From: Bolinopsis microptera
Taxonomy: Eukaryota; Ctenophora; Tentaculata; Lobata; Bolinopsidae
Reading direction: 5' to 3'
Length of the DNA: 64,000 nucleotides
NCBI RefSeq assembly: GCF_026151205.1
Contig: NC_087081.1
Span: 15,984,837 to 16,048,836, forward strand
Every line of letters starts with the position of its first letter. The first letter of the stretch is position 1. The notes beneath the pieces were generated by a model that saw only the letters and a list, made by a program, of their open reading frames with translations, made no database searches and was not told the origin of the DNA. Below, one piece after another: positions 32,101 to 43,959 of this stretch. Both the position numbers and the translations under genes were made by a program.

Positions 32101-34430
32101 GATGAGATTTTTGCCCAAAAACCAATTAGTCAGTTAATTGATGATGGTATGAAACCAAATTGGGGTACTGGAAGTCAAAATCTCGAAAAAAATTGGAAAA
32201 TCATACTGTCCCATACTCTGTCCCATTTTCAGTTTTTGGAGCTGAAATTTCCAGGGCCGAAATTTTAGAGTTTCGGCCGAATTTCTGACCTGCAACCAAT
32301 TAGTAAGTCAACTATAGATGCCAAATGACACGATCGAGGTGCTGGAAATTTGATTTGGGTCGGAGGAAGCTCACAGGAGAAATCTTAACAAAACGAAAAG
32401 TTGTATTTTTAAAACTCTGTCCCATTTTCAGATATGAAAATTTCTGAACGCACATTTGACAGATTGGATGAGATTTTTGCCCAAAAACCAATTAGTCAGT
32501 TAATTGATGATAGTATGAAACCAAATTGGGGTACTGGAAATCAAGATCTCGAAAAAAATTGGAAAATCATACTGTCCCATACTCTGTCCCATTTTCAGTT
32601 TTTGGAGCTGAAATTTCCAGGGCCGAAATTTTACAGTTTCGGCCGAATTTCTGACCTGCAACCAATTAGTCAGTCAACTATAGATGCCAAATGACACGAT
32701 CGAGGTGCTGGAAATTTGATTTGGGTCGGAGGAAGCTCACAGGAGAAATCTTAACAAAACGAAAAGTTGTATTTTTAAAACTCTGTCCCATTTTCAGATA
32801 TGAAAATTTCTGAACGCACATTTGACAGATTGGATGAGATTTTTGCCCAAAAACCAATTAGTCAGTTAATTGATGATGGTATGAAACCAAAATGGGGTAC
32901 TGGAAGTCAAAATCTCGAAAAAAATTGGAAAATCATACTGTCCCATACTCTGTCCCATTTTCAGTTTTTGGAGCTGAAATTTCCAGGGCTGAAATTTTTG
33001 AGTTTCGGCCGAATTTCTGACCTGCAACCAATTAGTAAGTCAACTATAGATGCCAAATGACACGATCGAGGTGCTGGAAATTTGATTTGGGTCGGAGGAA
33101 GCTCACAGGAGAAATCTTAACAAAACGAAAAGTTGTATTTTTAAAACTCTGTCCCATTTTCAGATATGAAAATTTCTGAACGCACATTTGACAGATTGGA
33201 TGAAATTTTTGCCCACAAACCAATTAGTCAGTTAATTGATGATGGTATGAAACCAAATTGGGGTACTGGAAGTCAAAATCTCGAAAAAAATTGGAAAATC
33301 TTACTGCCCCATACGGCATACTCTGTCCCATTTTCAGTTTTTGGAGCTGAAATTTCCAGGGCCGAAATTTTACAGTTTCGGCCGAATTTCTGACCTGCAA
33401 CCAATTAGTCAGTCAACTATAGATGCCAAATGACACGATCGAGGTGCTAAACGTTTGATTTGGGTCGGAGGAAGCTCACAGGAGAAATCTTAACAAAACG
33501 AAAAGTTGTATTTTTAAAGCTCTGTCCCATTTTCAGAAGTGAAAATTTCTGAACGCACATTTGACAGATTGGATGAAATTTTTGCCCACAAACCAATTAG
33601 TCAGTTAATTGATGATGGTGTGAAACCAAATTGGGGTACTGGAAGTCAAAATCTCGAAAAAAATTGGAAAATCATACTGTCCCATACTCTGTTATGTCCC
33701 ATTTTCAGTTTTTGGAGCTGAAATTTCCAGGGCCGAAATTTAACAGTTTCTGCCGAATTTCTGACCTGCAACCAATTAGTCAGTCAACTACAGATGCCAA
33801 ATGACACGATCGAGGTGCTAAAAGTTTGATTTGGGTCGGAGGAAGCTCACAGGAGAAATCTTAACAAAACGAAAAGTTGTATTTTTAAAACTCTGTATTG
33901 ATGATGGTATGAAACCAAATTGGGGTACTGGAAGTCAAAATCTCGAAAAAAATTGGAAAATCATACTGTCCCATACTCTGTCCCATTTTCAGTTTTTGGA
34001 GCTGAAATTTCCAGGGCCGAAATTTTACAGTTTCGGCCGAATTTCTGACCTGCAACCAATTAGTCAGTCAAATATAGATGCCAAATGACACGATCGAGGT
34101 GCTGGAAGTTTGATTTGGGTCGGAGGAAGCTCACAGGAGAAATCTTAACAAAACGAAAAGTTGTATTTTTAAAACTCTGTCCCATTTTCAGATATGAAAA
34201 TTTCTGAACGCACATTTGACAGATTGGATGAAATTTTTGCCCACAAACCAATTAGTCAGTTAATTGATGATGGTGTGAAACCAAATTGGGGTATTGGAAG
34301 TCAAAATCTCGAATAAAATTGGAAAATCATACTGTCCCATACTCTGTCCCATTTTCAGTTTTTGGAGCTGAAATTTCCAGGGCCGAAATTTTACAGTTTC
34401 GGCCGAATTTCTGACCTGCAACCAATTAGT
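29130..34430 (+). repeat. 366-bp satellite, about 14 units, ORF in each
   Basis: Complete units repeat every 366 bp (starts of the internal ATG at 31702, 32068, 32434, 32800, 33166; the next at 33539 after a 7-bp gain). Each full unit has an 86-codon frame beginning MKISERTFDRLDEIF and ending QSTIDAK, followed by a non-coding spacer with GGTCGGAGGAAGCTCACAGG. TGTCCCATTTTCAG occurs twice per unit, once just before the ATG, and CCAATTAGTCAGT also twice, so the unit looks like a dimer of a ~180-bp ancestor. Two shortened units (near 29490-29760 and 33820-34088) lack the same ~104 bp, a sign of block duplication. Both ends of the array stop within a unit. Confidence 0.95.
30450..31320. other. Degraded stretch inside satellite, probable consensus errors
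   Basis: Within the array, about 870 bp are full of A, C and T homopolymer runs and indels, while recognisable satellite words (CAGGGCCGAAATTTT, GATGCCAAATGACACGATCG) persist at about the expected spacing. Flanking units are near identical. This is what a poorly polished part of a long-read assembly looks like, although real decay cannot be excluded. Confidence 0.7.
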
Positions 34431-36348
34431 CATATTTTTGGGCGTTCGTGTAGTGTTTTGTTTCCGAGTTTCAACATCTTTTCAGTTTCAACGAGTCAGC
34501 TAGAAACTTGATCTTTATTTCCAGACTTTCATAATGATCATTAAACTCACAACAGCTGGAATAAAATAAGTTAACCTTTTTTCTGGCTCACTTGTGGGCT
34601 GCTTCAGAAGGCTATACTATATATAACTGTCTAATTGAATAATTGGAAGAGAACTCCATCAGGCCTAGCTGAACCAAGCGGGGATTTGATATACTTTTCA
34701 CAAGCAAGAGCCACTTTGGTCTACTTGCTGTGAGGTGTCTCAGCTACGCCTACATGGGTTGGGGGTCCCCACTTTTATTTTCTTTTGGCTTTGCTGTTTG
34801 GTCTGCACTGATCACCATTATTTAGGACTCGACATGATTTAGTGTTTTACTGTGTGGGAGCTTGGGAGTAACTCTTAGAGGGAATATCTTCGATAAGATT
34901 TGCAAGGGTTTTGCAGTTCCCGCTCTCATTAGCGATTCATCAAGAGCGCTTTTTCTATGGGATTTATTTTCGTTGACTCACATATTGCGTAGTCTGAACT
35001 CTGATATCATTGTGGTAATTTAATTTCCCGAAGCTGCAAGAGTTTGCAGTTTTTAATTCCCGGGTGCAGATAATTATATAAACTTAAAATAGAATTAAAG
35101 TAGATGTACCAAGCGCTTAAGGGCCGTTGCAATCTATAAATCAATTTTATATTCGAGAAACTCTTTAGTCTCGTCTAATAGACAATGTCCTTGGCAACAC
35201 GATTTCCGATCTACTCTAATTTAAAACGTTTAAAATGATACTTCATGCTTGACCCGTGCTGTTCTCTAGAACTATAAGGATGTGAATCTAATCTCACATA
35301 TATATTCAGAAAAACCGGTTTTACTCTGAGATAAGACGCTTGTGAATGGCCATTGCAGCAGAGTGCTGTGTCACGGGGGCATGTCTCGTGACTACGTCAC
35401 TCGAATACCACGTGCTAACTAACTTATACTAACTTCCCTAACTTATAACTAACTTATAACTAACTTATAAACAACTTATAACTAACTTATAACTAACTTC
35501 CTTAACTTATAACTAAGGTTATATATCAGTCACTCATATGAGAGCTGGCAATACACATCGGGATTGTGGTGCTGAACTCTGCCATATTCTTTGCATCAAG
35601 AGATATATATAGTCGCGTGGGTGATCATGTGACCCACGTGCTTGAATGATCATGTGACAATGATTTCATGTACTTGAAGCGACTGACAAGGTACGTGATA
35701 AATTGATAGTGGTAATATCTTGCAGCTCTCCGCGTCGAAGAACCTGCTCGATCGCCTGTACCAGGGCTGTCAATGTCCGTGAGGTAGTTGAGCCGCTTCA
35801 GTTGTGATTAGAAGATAAGGATAAGATTTGATTTTGATAGTTACTTAGTAACAGCCGTTACCAGCTGTCACCCGATGGTAGAACTATAGGGTGCATTTAT
35901 AGGGTGCATTTGTAGGGGCTATAGTGAGCGAGAAGCTATACATGTGTGAGGTGATAACCAATTTCAATAAGTATGGTTGAGTGCACTAATGTTCACTTGT
36001 CACGCCGTGTTGCATTTTAAAGAGCTTGACGGGCCGCCCCATTGGAAGAGCTCCTATGCGGGCAAGAGATAATGCCTAGATGACACATTTACTATCTTGT
36101 GGGTGACCTGACAACTATGGATGAATCCGTGTGGCATGTCATGTAATGTTGATACCGTAATCTTTCAGCAGAGTTCACCAACGTACTCAAGATAAAAGTT
36201 AAACTTAGTTATGGTAAATAAGGAATATAAATGAAGGTCCTTAAATCGCCTCGACTCAGGGATATCATCCATACCATTACACTACAACTGGTGAATAAGA
36301 ACTAAATGAAATCCACCATGTTCGCCTTGACACAGCGAAACCCATCTA
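34431..36348. other. No recognisable gene; AACTTATA minisatellite
   Basis: No exon was recognised. An AACTTATAACT repeat lies at 35415-35515. E-box-like TCACGTG and CATGTGAC words occur around 35600-35660. Confidence 0.5.
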
Positions 36349-39300
36349 TAACACCTAGGAAGTAAAGTTGAAACCGAAAGATCGAGGCAATCGAACAAGT
36401 ACTAGTAGGTACTAACACAATTTTCAGATAGAAATGTTCGTTGCAATATGTTTATTGCAGCTTTGCAACTTGAGCGTAAGAAGCAAAGTACGAAAAAACA
36501 CAGCAGGCAAGCAACTCATTTTGGTGACTATTCCTCATTTAACTGCTAACGTTGCACGAGAAATCGATTTTAGTTGGTTTTACAGCCCAATAACGCTTTT
36601 ACGCTTCCTTATTCCTGAAAATTATTATGTTACTCAAACAAACAACCTCGCTCTAGTCCTAATGCTCTCTGGTCCTGAATTTATCTCTCTGATCCTGACT
36701 CTCTCTCTGATCCTGACTCTCTCTCTGGACCTGACTCTCTTTCTGGTCCTGACTCTCTCTCTGGTCCTGACTCTCTCTCTGGTCCTGACTCTCTCTCTGG
36801 TCCTGACTCTCTCTCTGGTCCTGACTCTCTCTCTCTCTGGTCCTGACTCTCTCTCTTATCCTGACTCTCTCTCTCTGGTTCTGACTCTCTCTCTCTGGTC
36901 CTACCCCGTATGATTTTGGGCCTCGCTCTGGTCCTGACTCACTCTCTCTGGTACTGACTACTGCCTCTCTATGGTTTTGGGCCTCGCTCTGGTTCTAACT
37001 CTCTCTAGTCCTGACTCTCTCTATGGTCCTGACTCTCTCTCTGGTCCTGACTCTCTCTCTCTCTGGTCGGTCCTGGCTCTCTCTCTGGTCCTGACTCTCT
37101 CTCTGGTCCTGACTCTCTCTCTGGTCCTGACTCTCTCTCTCTCTGGTCCTGACTCTCTCTCTTATCCTGACTATCTCTCTGGTTCTGACTCTCTCTCTCT
37201 CTCTGGTCCTACCTCTGTATGATTTTGGGCCTCGCTCTGGTCCTGACTCTCTCTGGTCCTGACTCTCTCTGGTCCTGACTCTCTTTGCTTCTTTGGTCCT
37301 GACTCCCTCTCTCTGGTACTGACTACTGCCTCTCTATGGTTTTGGGCCTCGCTCTGGTTTTGGGCCTCGCTCTGGTTCTCTCTCTCTCTGGTCCGGACAC
37401 TCTCTGGTCCTGACTGTCTTTGGTCCTAACTCTCTCTGGTCCTGACTCTCTCTATGGTCCTGACTCTCTCTCTGGTCCTGACTCTCTCTCTCTCTCTCTG
37501 GTCGGTCCTGGCTCTCTCACTGGTCCTGACTCTCTCTCTGGTCCTGACTCTCTCTCTGGTCCTGACTCTCTCTCTCTCTCTGGTCCTGACTCTCTCTCTT
37601 ATCCTGACTATCTCTCTGGTTCTGACTCTCTCTCTGGTCCTACCTCTGTATAATTTTGGGCCTCGCTCTGGTCCTGACTCTCTCTGGTCCTGACTCTCTC
37701 TGGTCCTGACTCTCTTTGCTTCTTTGGTCCTGACTCCCTCTCTCTGGTACTGACTACTGCCTCTCTATGGTTTTGGGCCTCGCTCTGGTTTTGGGCCTCG
37801 CTCTGGTTCTCTCTCTCTCTGGTCCGGACACTCTCTGGTCCTGACTGTCTTTGGTCCTAACTCTCTCTGGTCCTGACTCTCTCTATGGTCCTGACTCTCT
37901 CTCTGGTCCTGACTCTCTCTCTCTCTGGTCCTGACTCTCTCTCTTATCCTGACTATCTCTCTGGTTCTGACTCTCTCTCTGGTCCTACCTCTGTATGATT
38001 TTGGGCCTCGCTCTGGTCCTGACTCTCTCTGGTCCTGACTCTCTCTGGTCCTGACTCTCTTTGCTTCTTTGGTCCTGACTCCCTCTCTCTGGTACTGACT
38101 ACTGCCTCTCTATGGTTTTGGGCCTCGCTCTGGTTTTGGGCCTCGCTCTGGTTCTCTCTCTCTCTGGTCCGGACACTCTCTGGTCCTGACTGTCTTTGGT
38201 CCTAACTCTCTCTGGTCCTGACTGTCTCTGATCCTGACTGTCTCTTGTCCTGACTGTCTCTGGTCCTGACTCTCTCTCTCTCTGGTCCTGACTCTCTCTG
38301 GGTTTCAGACTTGCTCTGGTCCTGACTCTCTCTCTTGTCTTAACTATCTCTCTCTGGTCCTGACTCTCTCTCTCTGGTCCTGACTCTCTCTCTTGTCTTA
38401 ACTATCTCTCTCTGGTCCTGACTCTCTCTCTGGTCCTGCCTCTCTATGATTTTGGGCCTCGCTCTGGTCCTGACTCTCTCTGGTCATGACTCTCTCTCTC
38501 TCTCTCTGGTCTTGACTCTCTCTCTCTGGTCCCGACTCTCTCTGGTCCTGACTCTCTCTCTGGTCCTGACTCTCTTTGGTCCTAACTCTCTCTCTGGTCC
38601 TGACTGTCTCTGGTCCTGAGTGTCTCTTGTCCTGGCTGTCTCTGGTCCTGACTCTCTCTGGTCCTGATTCTCTCTGGTCCTGACTCTCTCTCTGGTCCTG
38701 AATCTCTTTGTGTTTCAGACTTGCTTCGGTCCTGACTCTCTCTCTGGTCTTGAGCCTCTATCTGGTCCTGACTCTCTCTCTCTGGTCCTGACTTTCTCTC
38801 TCTGGTCCTGCCTCTCTATGATTTTGGGCCTCGCTCTGGTCCTGACTCTCTCTGATCCTGAATCTCTCTGGTCCTGACTATCTCTCTGGTCCTGACTCTC
38901 TCTCTCTGGTCCTACCTCTGTATGATTTTGGGCCTCGCTCTGGTCCTGACTCTCTCTGGTCCTGACTCTCTCTGGTCCTGACTCTCTTTGGCCCTGACTC
39001 CCTCTCTTTGGTACTGACTACTGCCTCTCTATGGTTTTGGGCCTCGCTCTGGTTCTAACTCTCTCTAGTCCTGACTCTCTCTATGGTCCTGACTCTCTCT
39101 CTGGTCCTGACTCTCTCTCTCTGGTCGGTCCTGGCTCTCTCTCTGGTCCTGACTCTCTCTCTGGTCCTGACTCTCTCTCTGGTCCTGACTCTCTCTCTCT
39201 CTGGTCCTGACTCTCTCTCTTATCCTGACTATCTCTCTGGTTCTGACTCTCTCTCTCTGGTCCTACCTCTGTATGATTTTGGGCCTCGCTCTGGTCCTGA

Positions 39301-40468
39301 CTCTCTCTGGTCCTGACTCTCTCTGGTCCTGACTCTCTTTGCTTCTTTGGTCCTGACTCCCTCTCTCTGGTACTGACTACTGCCTCTCTATGGTTTTGGG
39401 CCTCGCTCTGGTTTTGGGCCTCGCTCTGGTTCTCTCTCTCTCTGGTCCGGACACTCTCTGGTCCTGACTGTCTTTGGTCCTAACTCTCTCTGGTCCTGAC
39501 TGTCTCTGATCCTGACTGTCTCTTGTCCTGACTGTCTCTGGTCCTGACTCTCTCTGGTCCTGACTCTTTCTGGTCCTGACTCTCTCTCTCTCTGGTCCTG
39601 ACTCTCTCTGGGTTTCAGACTTGCTCTGGTCCTGACTCTCTCTTGTCTTAACTATCTCTCTCTGGTCCTGACTCTCTCTCTCTGGTCCTGACTCTCTCTC
39701 TTGTCTTAACTATCTCTCTCTGGTCCTGACTCTCTCTCTCTGGTCCTGCCTCTCTATGATTTTGGGCCTCGCTCTGGTCCTGACTCTCTCTGGTCATGAC
39801 TCTCTCTCTCTCTCTGGTCTTGACTCTCTCTCTGGTCCCGACTCTCTCTGGTCCTGACTCTCTCTCTGGTCCTGACTCTCTCTCTGGTCCTGACTCTCTT
39901 TGGTCCTAACTCTCTCTCTGGTCCTGACTGTCTCTGGTCCTGAGTGTCTCTTGTCCTGGCTGTCTCTGGTCCTGACTCTCTCTCTCTGGTCCTGAATCTC
40001 TTTGTGTTTCAGACTTGCTTTGGTCCTGACTCTCTCTCTGGTCTTGAGCCTCTATCTGGTCCTGACTCTCTCTCTCTGGTCCTGACTTTCTCTCTCTGGT
40101 CCTGCCTCTCTATGATTTTGGGCCTCGCTCTGGTCCTGACTCTCTCTGATCCTGAATCTCTCTGGTCCTGACTATCTCTCTGGTCCTGACTCTCTCTCTG
40201 TTCTCTAATGAAGCGTAAAAGCGTTATTGGGCTGTAAAACCAACTAAAATCGATTTCTCGTGCAACGTTAGCAGTTAAATGAGGAATAGTCACCAAAATG
40301 AGTTGCTTGCCTGCTGTGTTTTTTCGTACTTTGCTCTTTACTTCGCTCAAGTTGCAAAGCTGCAATAAACATATTGCAACGAACATTTCTATCTGAAAAT
40401 TGTGTTACTACCTACTTGTTCGATTGCCTCGATCTTTCGGTTTCAGCTTAACTCCCTAGGTCATATCA
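36349..40468. mobile_element. Terminal-inverted-repeat element filled with CT-rich satellite
   Basis: About 280 bp at 36349-36632 recur inverted at 40206-40468, with shared words CTGAAACCGAAAG/GAAACCGAAAGATCGAGGC and GTGCAACGTTAGCAGTTAAA. Each arm holds the same short open frame (MFVAICLLQLCNLS...SWFYSPITLLRF) after TTTTCAG. The interior is almost wholly a simple repeat, so the element has no transposase. The likely class is a non-autonomous DNA transposon whose middle was replaced or expanded by satellite. No certain target duplication was found; CCTAGG occurs at both tips. Confidence 0.75.
36650..40203 (+). repeat. CTCTCTGGTCCTGACT satellite
   Basis: About 3.5 kb of iterated CTCTCTCTGGTCCTGACT with inserted TATGATTTTGGGCCTCGC and TTGTGTTTCAGACTTGC variants. 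Larger blocks of ~500-1000 bp are themselves repeated (for example 37250-37650, 37680-38000 and 39290-39500). Open frames here are by-products of the repeat. Confidence 0.95.
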
Positions 40469-41735
40469 TGAGTAGAACCATAGGTGATAGGATCAAAATA
40501 TATGTTGCTTGTTGCTCGTATTAACTATTAACAAGAATTGCGCCGGTTAGCGGACGCTAGATTTCCATCGACCGTAGGCATTACCTTTTGTCGATCGTTT
40601 AAATTTATGTTTGCAAAAATAATTAATAATGTTTCTTCATTCTACATTATTGGCCCCTACGAGGTAGGAAGTGGAAAGGTTGCCTTTATCATGTTTGCGT
40701 GTGAATATAAAAATAAAGCTTCTAATGTATGCCGTCAGTCGCGCAGAGAATATTTTAAACAGTGTTTGAAAAGCCGCGCGGCATGATGATGTCTGACTAA
40801 AATAGTCTGAGGCGCAGGAGTTGTTTCGCGTTGGATAAAAACTCTTCACGTGTTTTGAGTTGGGGTGTGGGTGGCACAGGTGCTAGGGTCGCGTGATCGA
40901 ACAATTATAGAAGGAAACGTTATATTGTCTCCCCTTCTTTTGCAACAGTCATGACGTAGCAGGCCATCTTTAAGTTAATAAACTGTACCAATACAAATGG
41001 TTTTATTTGGTAAGACTCAGTGGTATTGTAAAATTGACATACTTGTACGGGGCATGGTTTGTAAGATTATGTTATCATAAATATTTCATACATTCGCTGT
41101 AAACGTTCTTTAATGTTTAATTTGAGCAACAATGAAACAACTAATTGAAGAAATAAATTTTAAGTAATATTGAACAGAACATGAACTATTAATGAAAACC
41201 ATTAGACAGATCAAATGACAAGAAACTACTTTTATCATTTAAAAAAGTTGTATATTCTTAATTCTTCTTGACATCTCAATTATATTGGTCATGGGAACCT
41301 AGATTTCTTTACTGAATCTATTCGGACAGATAAACCCTTAACCCCGCAGTAAGTTTACTGAAACATTCAGTCGATTGTATTACTATAAATATCCAGATCC
41401 TCACGGGAGGTTGCACTGGGCGGTTTGGAATGAATACGGGGTAGTCGAAGTTAAGCAGTATGCACTTTTGTTTAAGCTTAGTCTTTAATGATAAACAGAT
41501 TGAGTGGATATCGATATACATTTGAAGACTTATATTAGTCGAATTGTAGGTTAAAATGCCGTTCCTAACTTGTCATGGTTAAATAAATTGATACGAGGAT
41601 GGATACGTGTAATTGTAGAATGAGGAGTTGTTGGTTTTCGCATCAGATTACGTCAGCGGTAGGAAAATAATTCCTGTTGAAAGTCTGCTGATTGGGATCC
41701 CTCTTTAACGTTTGCAATTTTAGTTCTGATATGCA
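40469..41735. other. No recognisable gene
   Basis: I see no domain-bearing exon, RNA gene or known repeat. Confidence 0.45.
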
Positions 41736-42350
41736 CAAACAAATGATGTGGTGGTGGTTGTTATTGTTGACAAACACAGACAAATGATGTGGTGGTTGTA
41801 ACTGTTGTTAGTGTTGATAAACACAGACAAATGATGTGGTGGTGGTTGTTAGTGTTGACATGCACAGACAAATGATGTGGTGGTGGTTGTTAGTGTTGAC
41901 ATGCACAGACAAATGATGTGGTGGTGGTTGTTAGTGTTGACAAACACAGAGAAATGATGTGGTGGTTGTTGTTAGTGTTGATAAACACAGACAAATGATG
42001 TGGTGGTTGTTGTTAGTGTTGATAAACACAGACAAATGATGTGGTGGTTGTAACTGTTGTTAGTGTTGATAAACACAGACAAATGATGTGGTGGTTGTAA
42101 CTGTTGTTAGTGTTGATAAACACAGACAAATGATGTGGTGGTGGTTGTTAGTGTTGACATGCACAGACAAATGATGTGGTGGTGGTTGTTAGTGTTGACA
42201 TGCACAGACAAATGATGTGGTGGTGGTTGTTAGTGTTGACAAACACAGAGAAATGATGTGGTGGTGGTTGTTAGTGTTGACAAACACTTCCAAATGATGT
42301 GGTGGTGGTTGTTAGTGTTCAAAAACACTTACATATGATGTGGTGGTGGT
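41736..42350 (+). repeat. ~41-48-bp GTG-rich minisatellite
   Basis: About 14 units of the type CAAATGATGTGGTGGTGG plus TTGTTAGTGTTGACA plus CACAGA. Units differ in GTG number and by a TAACTG insertion, and blocks of four to five variants repeat in order. Confidence 0.93.
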
Positions 42351-43837
42351 CATTTTTAATGCTAATGTGCACTTCATATTTTACAATAACCACAATCGTA
42401 TCGATTATAAGTAACCAAAAGACAAGTTAGATACGGAAAACATACCAGAAGAGTATCAAAACGATTACGACACTGGGAGAACTACTCATTATGAAGGATG
42501 TAGCTTAAACAAAAGGCAGATGTCGGAGATTTTAATTTCATGTTTTTGTGAATGTAAGATAGACAGAAACATAATGTATTAGGATATATAGCAGTACCTT
42601 CTCGGACATTGAAGTTTACCTTCTTATGCCACCAAAAAAGAAAAGGAATCGTATTGTGATTGAATATAGCTCGATATGTATTACTACTTACATCACCCAC
42701 CAAATGCGATATGAACAACTCGGTTTGATTGTTGAGGAAAAGAAGAGGTCTGGTAATACAGGTAATACAGGTAGGCCGGTTAAGGTTAGCACAATTGACG
42801 GTACAGAGAGGTTTTATCTATTACAAATGTGATTATCTTAACCCCACTGATTCATCATTGAAATCAATAAAATGACAATACAGCAGGCTATCGTTTTGAT
42901 CTTGACTGTGCCATTCATGGTGCAGTTTCTGTGAAAATCGATAAGGCTGTATTGTAATTAGTTATGAAACTCTTATATCGCGATCGTATGGTTAAACTTA
43001 ACGTTTTTCAGTTTCAGACCTTTCCACTTAGAGTTAGTAATTCCTGATTATTACTAAAATCTGCCGAGATTTACTGAACTCCAACTACAAATATTGGTTA
43101 TTTAAGTATTCTTGAAAAGAAAAATTGACTAAGTTCTTTTTGAAAATCATTTTTCTCCGCTTTTCATGCAATTTGATCACTTTTGGCGGAAAAAAATATT
43201 TTGAATTTTCGAAATTTTTCCAAGTCTCGAAAAAAAAATGTAAGTGAAAAATTTTCAAATTTTTTCTAAAAACTACTTTTCTCCGTGTTTTAAGCTATTC
43301 CGATCATTTTTAGCCAATAAAAATTTTTTAGAATTTTGCTAATTAGTTAATTGATAATTATCCAATTAACTTATTATCTGACGTAAAAATTGTTTCAACA
43401 AAAGTTTTTCTTCCTGATAATATGAACACACTCGATTGATTCGCAACCTTTTACGATGTTCACAACTAAAGATATTCGACAAACAAGAAAGGTGGTAAAA
43501 AGTGGTAAAGTGGCAAAAAGTGGCCTTAAGACACGTGGAAAAGTTTGGAAAAGTTGGTCAGCCATAAAGGGCACCTAATGGAACTCAAAAACGTCAAAAA
43601 TCCTCTGAAAGCTTCGTGTGTCAGCAGATCGATTTTTTCAAACGGATCTGTCTGTACTATATCTATTTAACTTATGAGTGTTTTAAAATATTCGATCTAA
43701 TTTTGTATTTATGTATTGTTATGCGAGGGGTGTACAGATAAAGGATGACATACACATCTCTGTAACATCTATCTTTATAACATAATATATAAATCTAGAC
43801 GGAAGACAGTTTATTAATAATCGAAAGAGAAACTAAC
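42351..43837. other. AT-rich intergenic DNA
   Basis: No gene was recognised. Two similar AT-rich segments with TACTTTTCTCCG/ATTTTTCTCCGC lie around 43140-43320. Confidence 0.45.
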
Positions 43838-43904
43838 CGTAGACACAAGGAGCAGTATTTGCACAAATAGCAGCTGCCCCAAGCAGCATGATCGCGGCAA
43901 TCAT
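43838..43904 (-). CDS. Possible first coding exon of a secreted peptide
   Basis: A short exon is suggested by acceptor TAATTGTTACAG ending at 43939 and donor TACG|GTTAGT at 43838/43837. From the ATG at 43904 it encodes MIAAIMLLGAAAICA then NTAPCVY, which looks like a signal peptide with a cleavage site after ICA, leaving in phase 1. I could not find the following exon, and a longer frame through the region (to 44270) also starts with a signal-like MRYKLLILLWVLG. Treat as a hypothesis. Confidence 0.25.
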
Positions 43905-43959
43905 TAGTCCATGCGATGTTCGCCCGAAGAAGACGGAACTGTAACAATTAAAAGAGCGG

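Noticed and set aside
36434-40386. Leucine/serine-rich open frames (SLVLTLSLVLTL type)
   Set aside because: Low-complexity translation of the CTCTCTGGTCCTGAC satellite; equally open in other frames.
42626-42832. 68-codon frame starting MPPKKKRNR
   Set aside because: Lysine-rich start looks like a nuclear signal, but there is no domain, and the rest is AT-rich noise.
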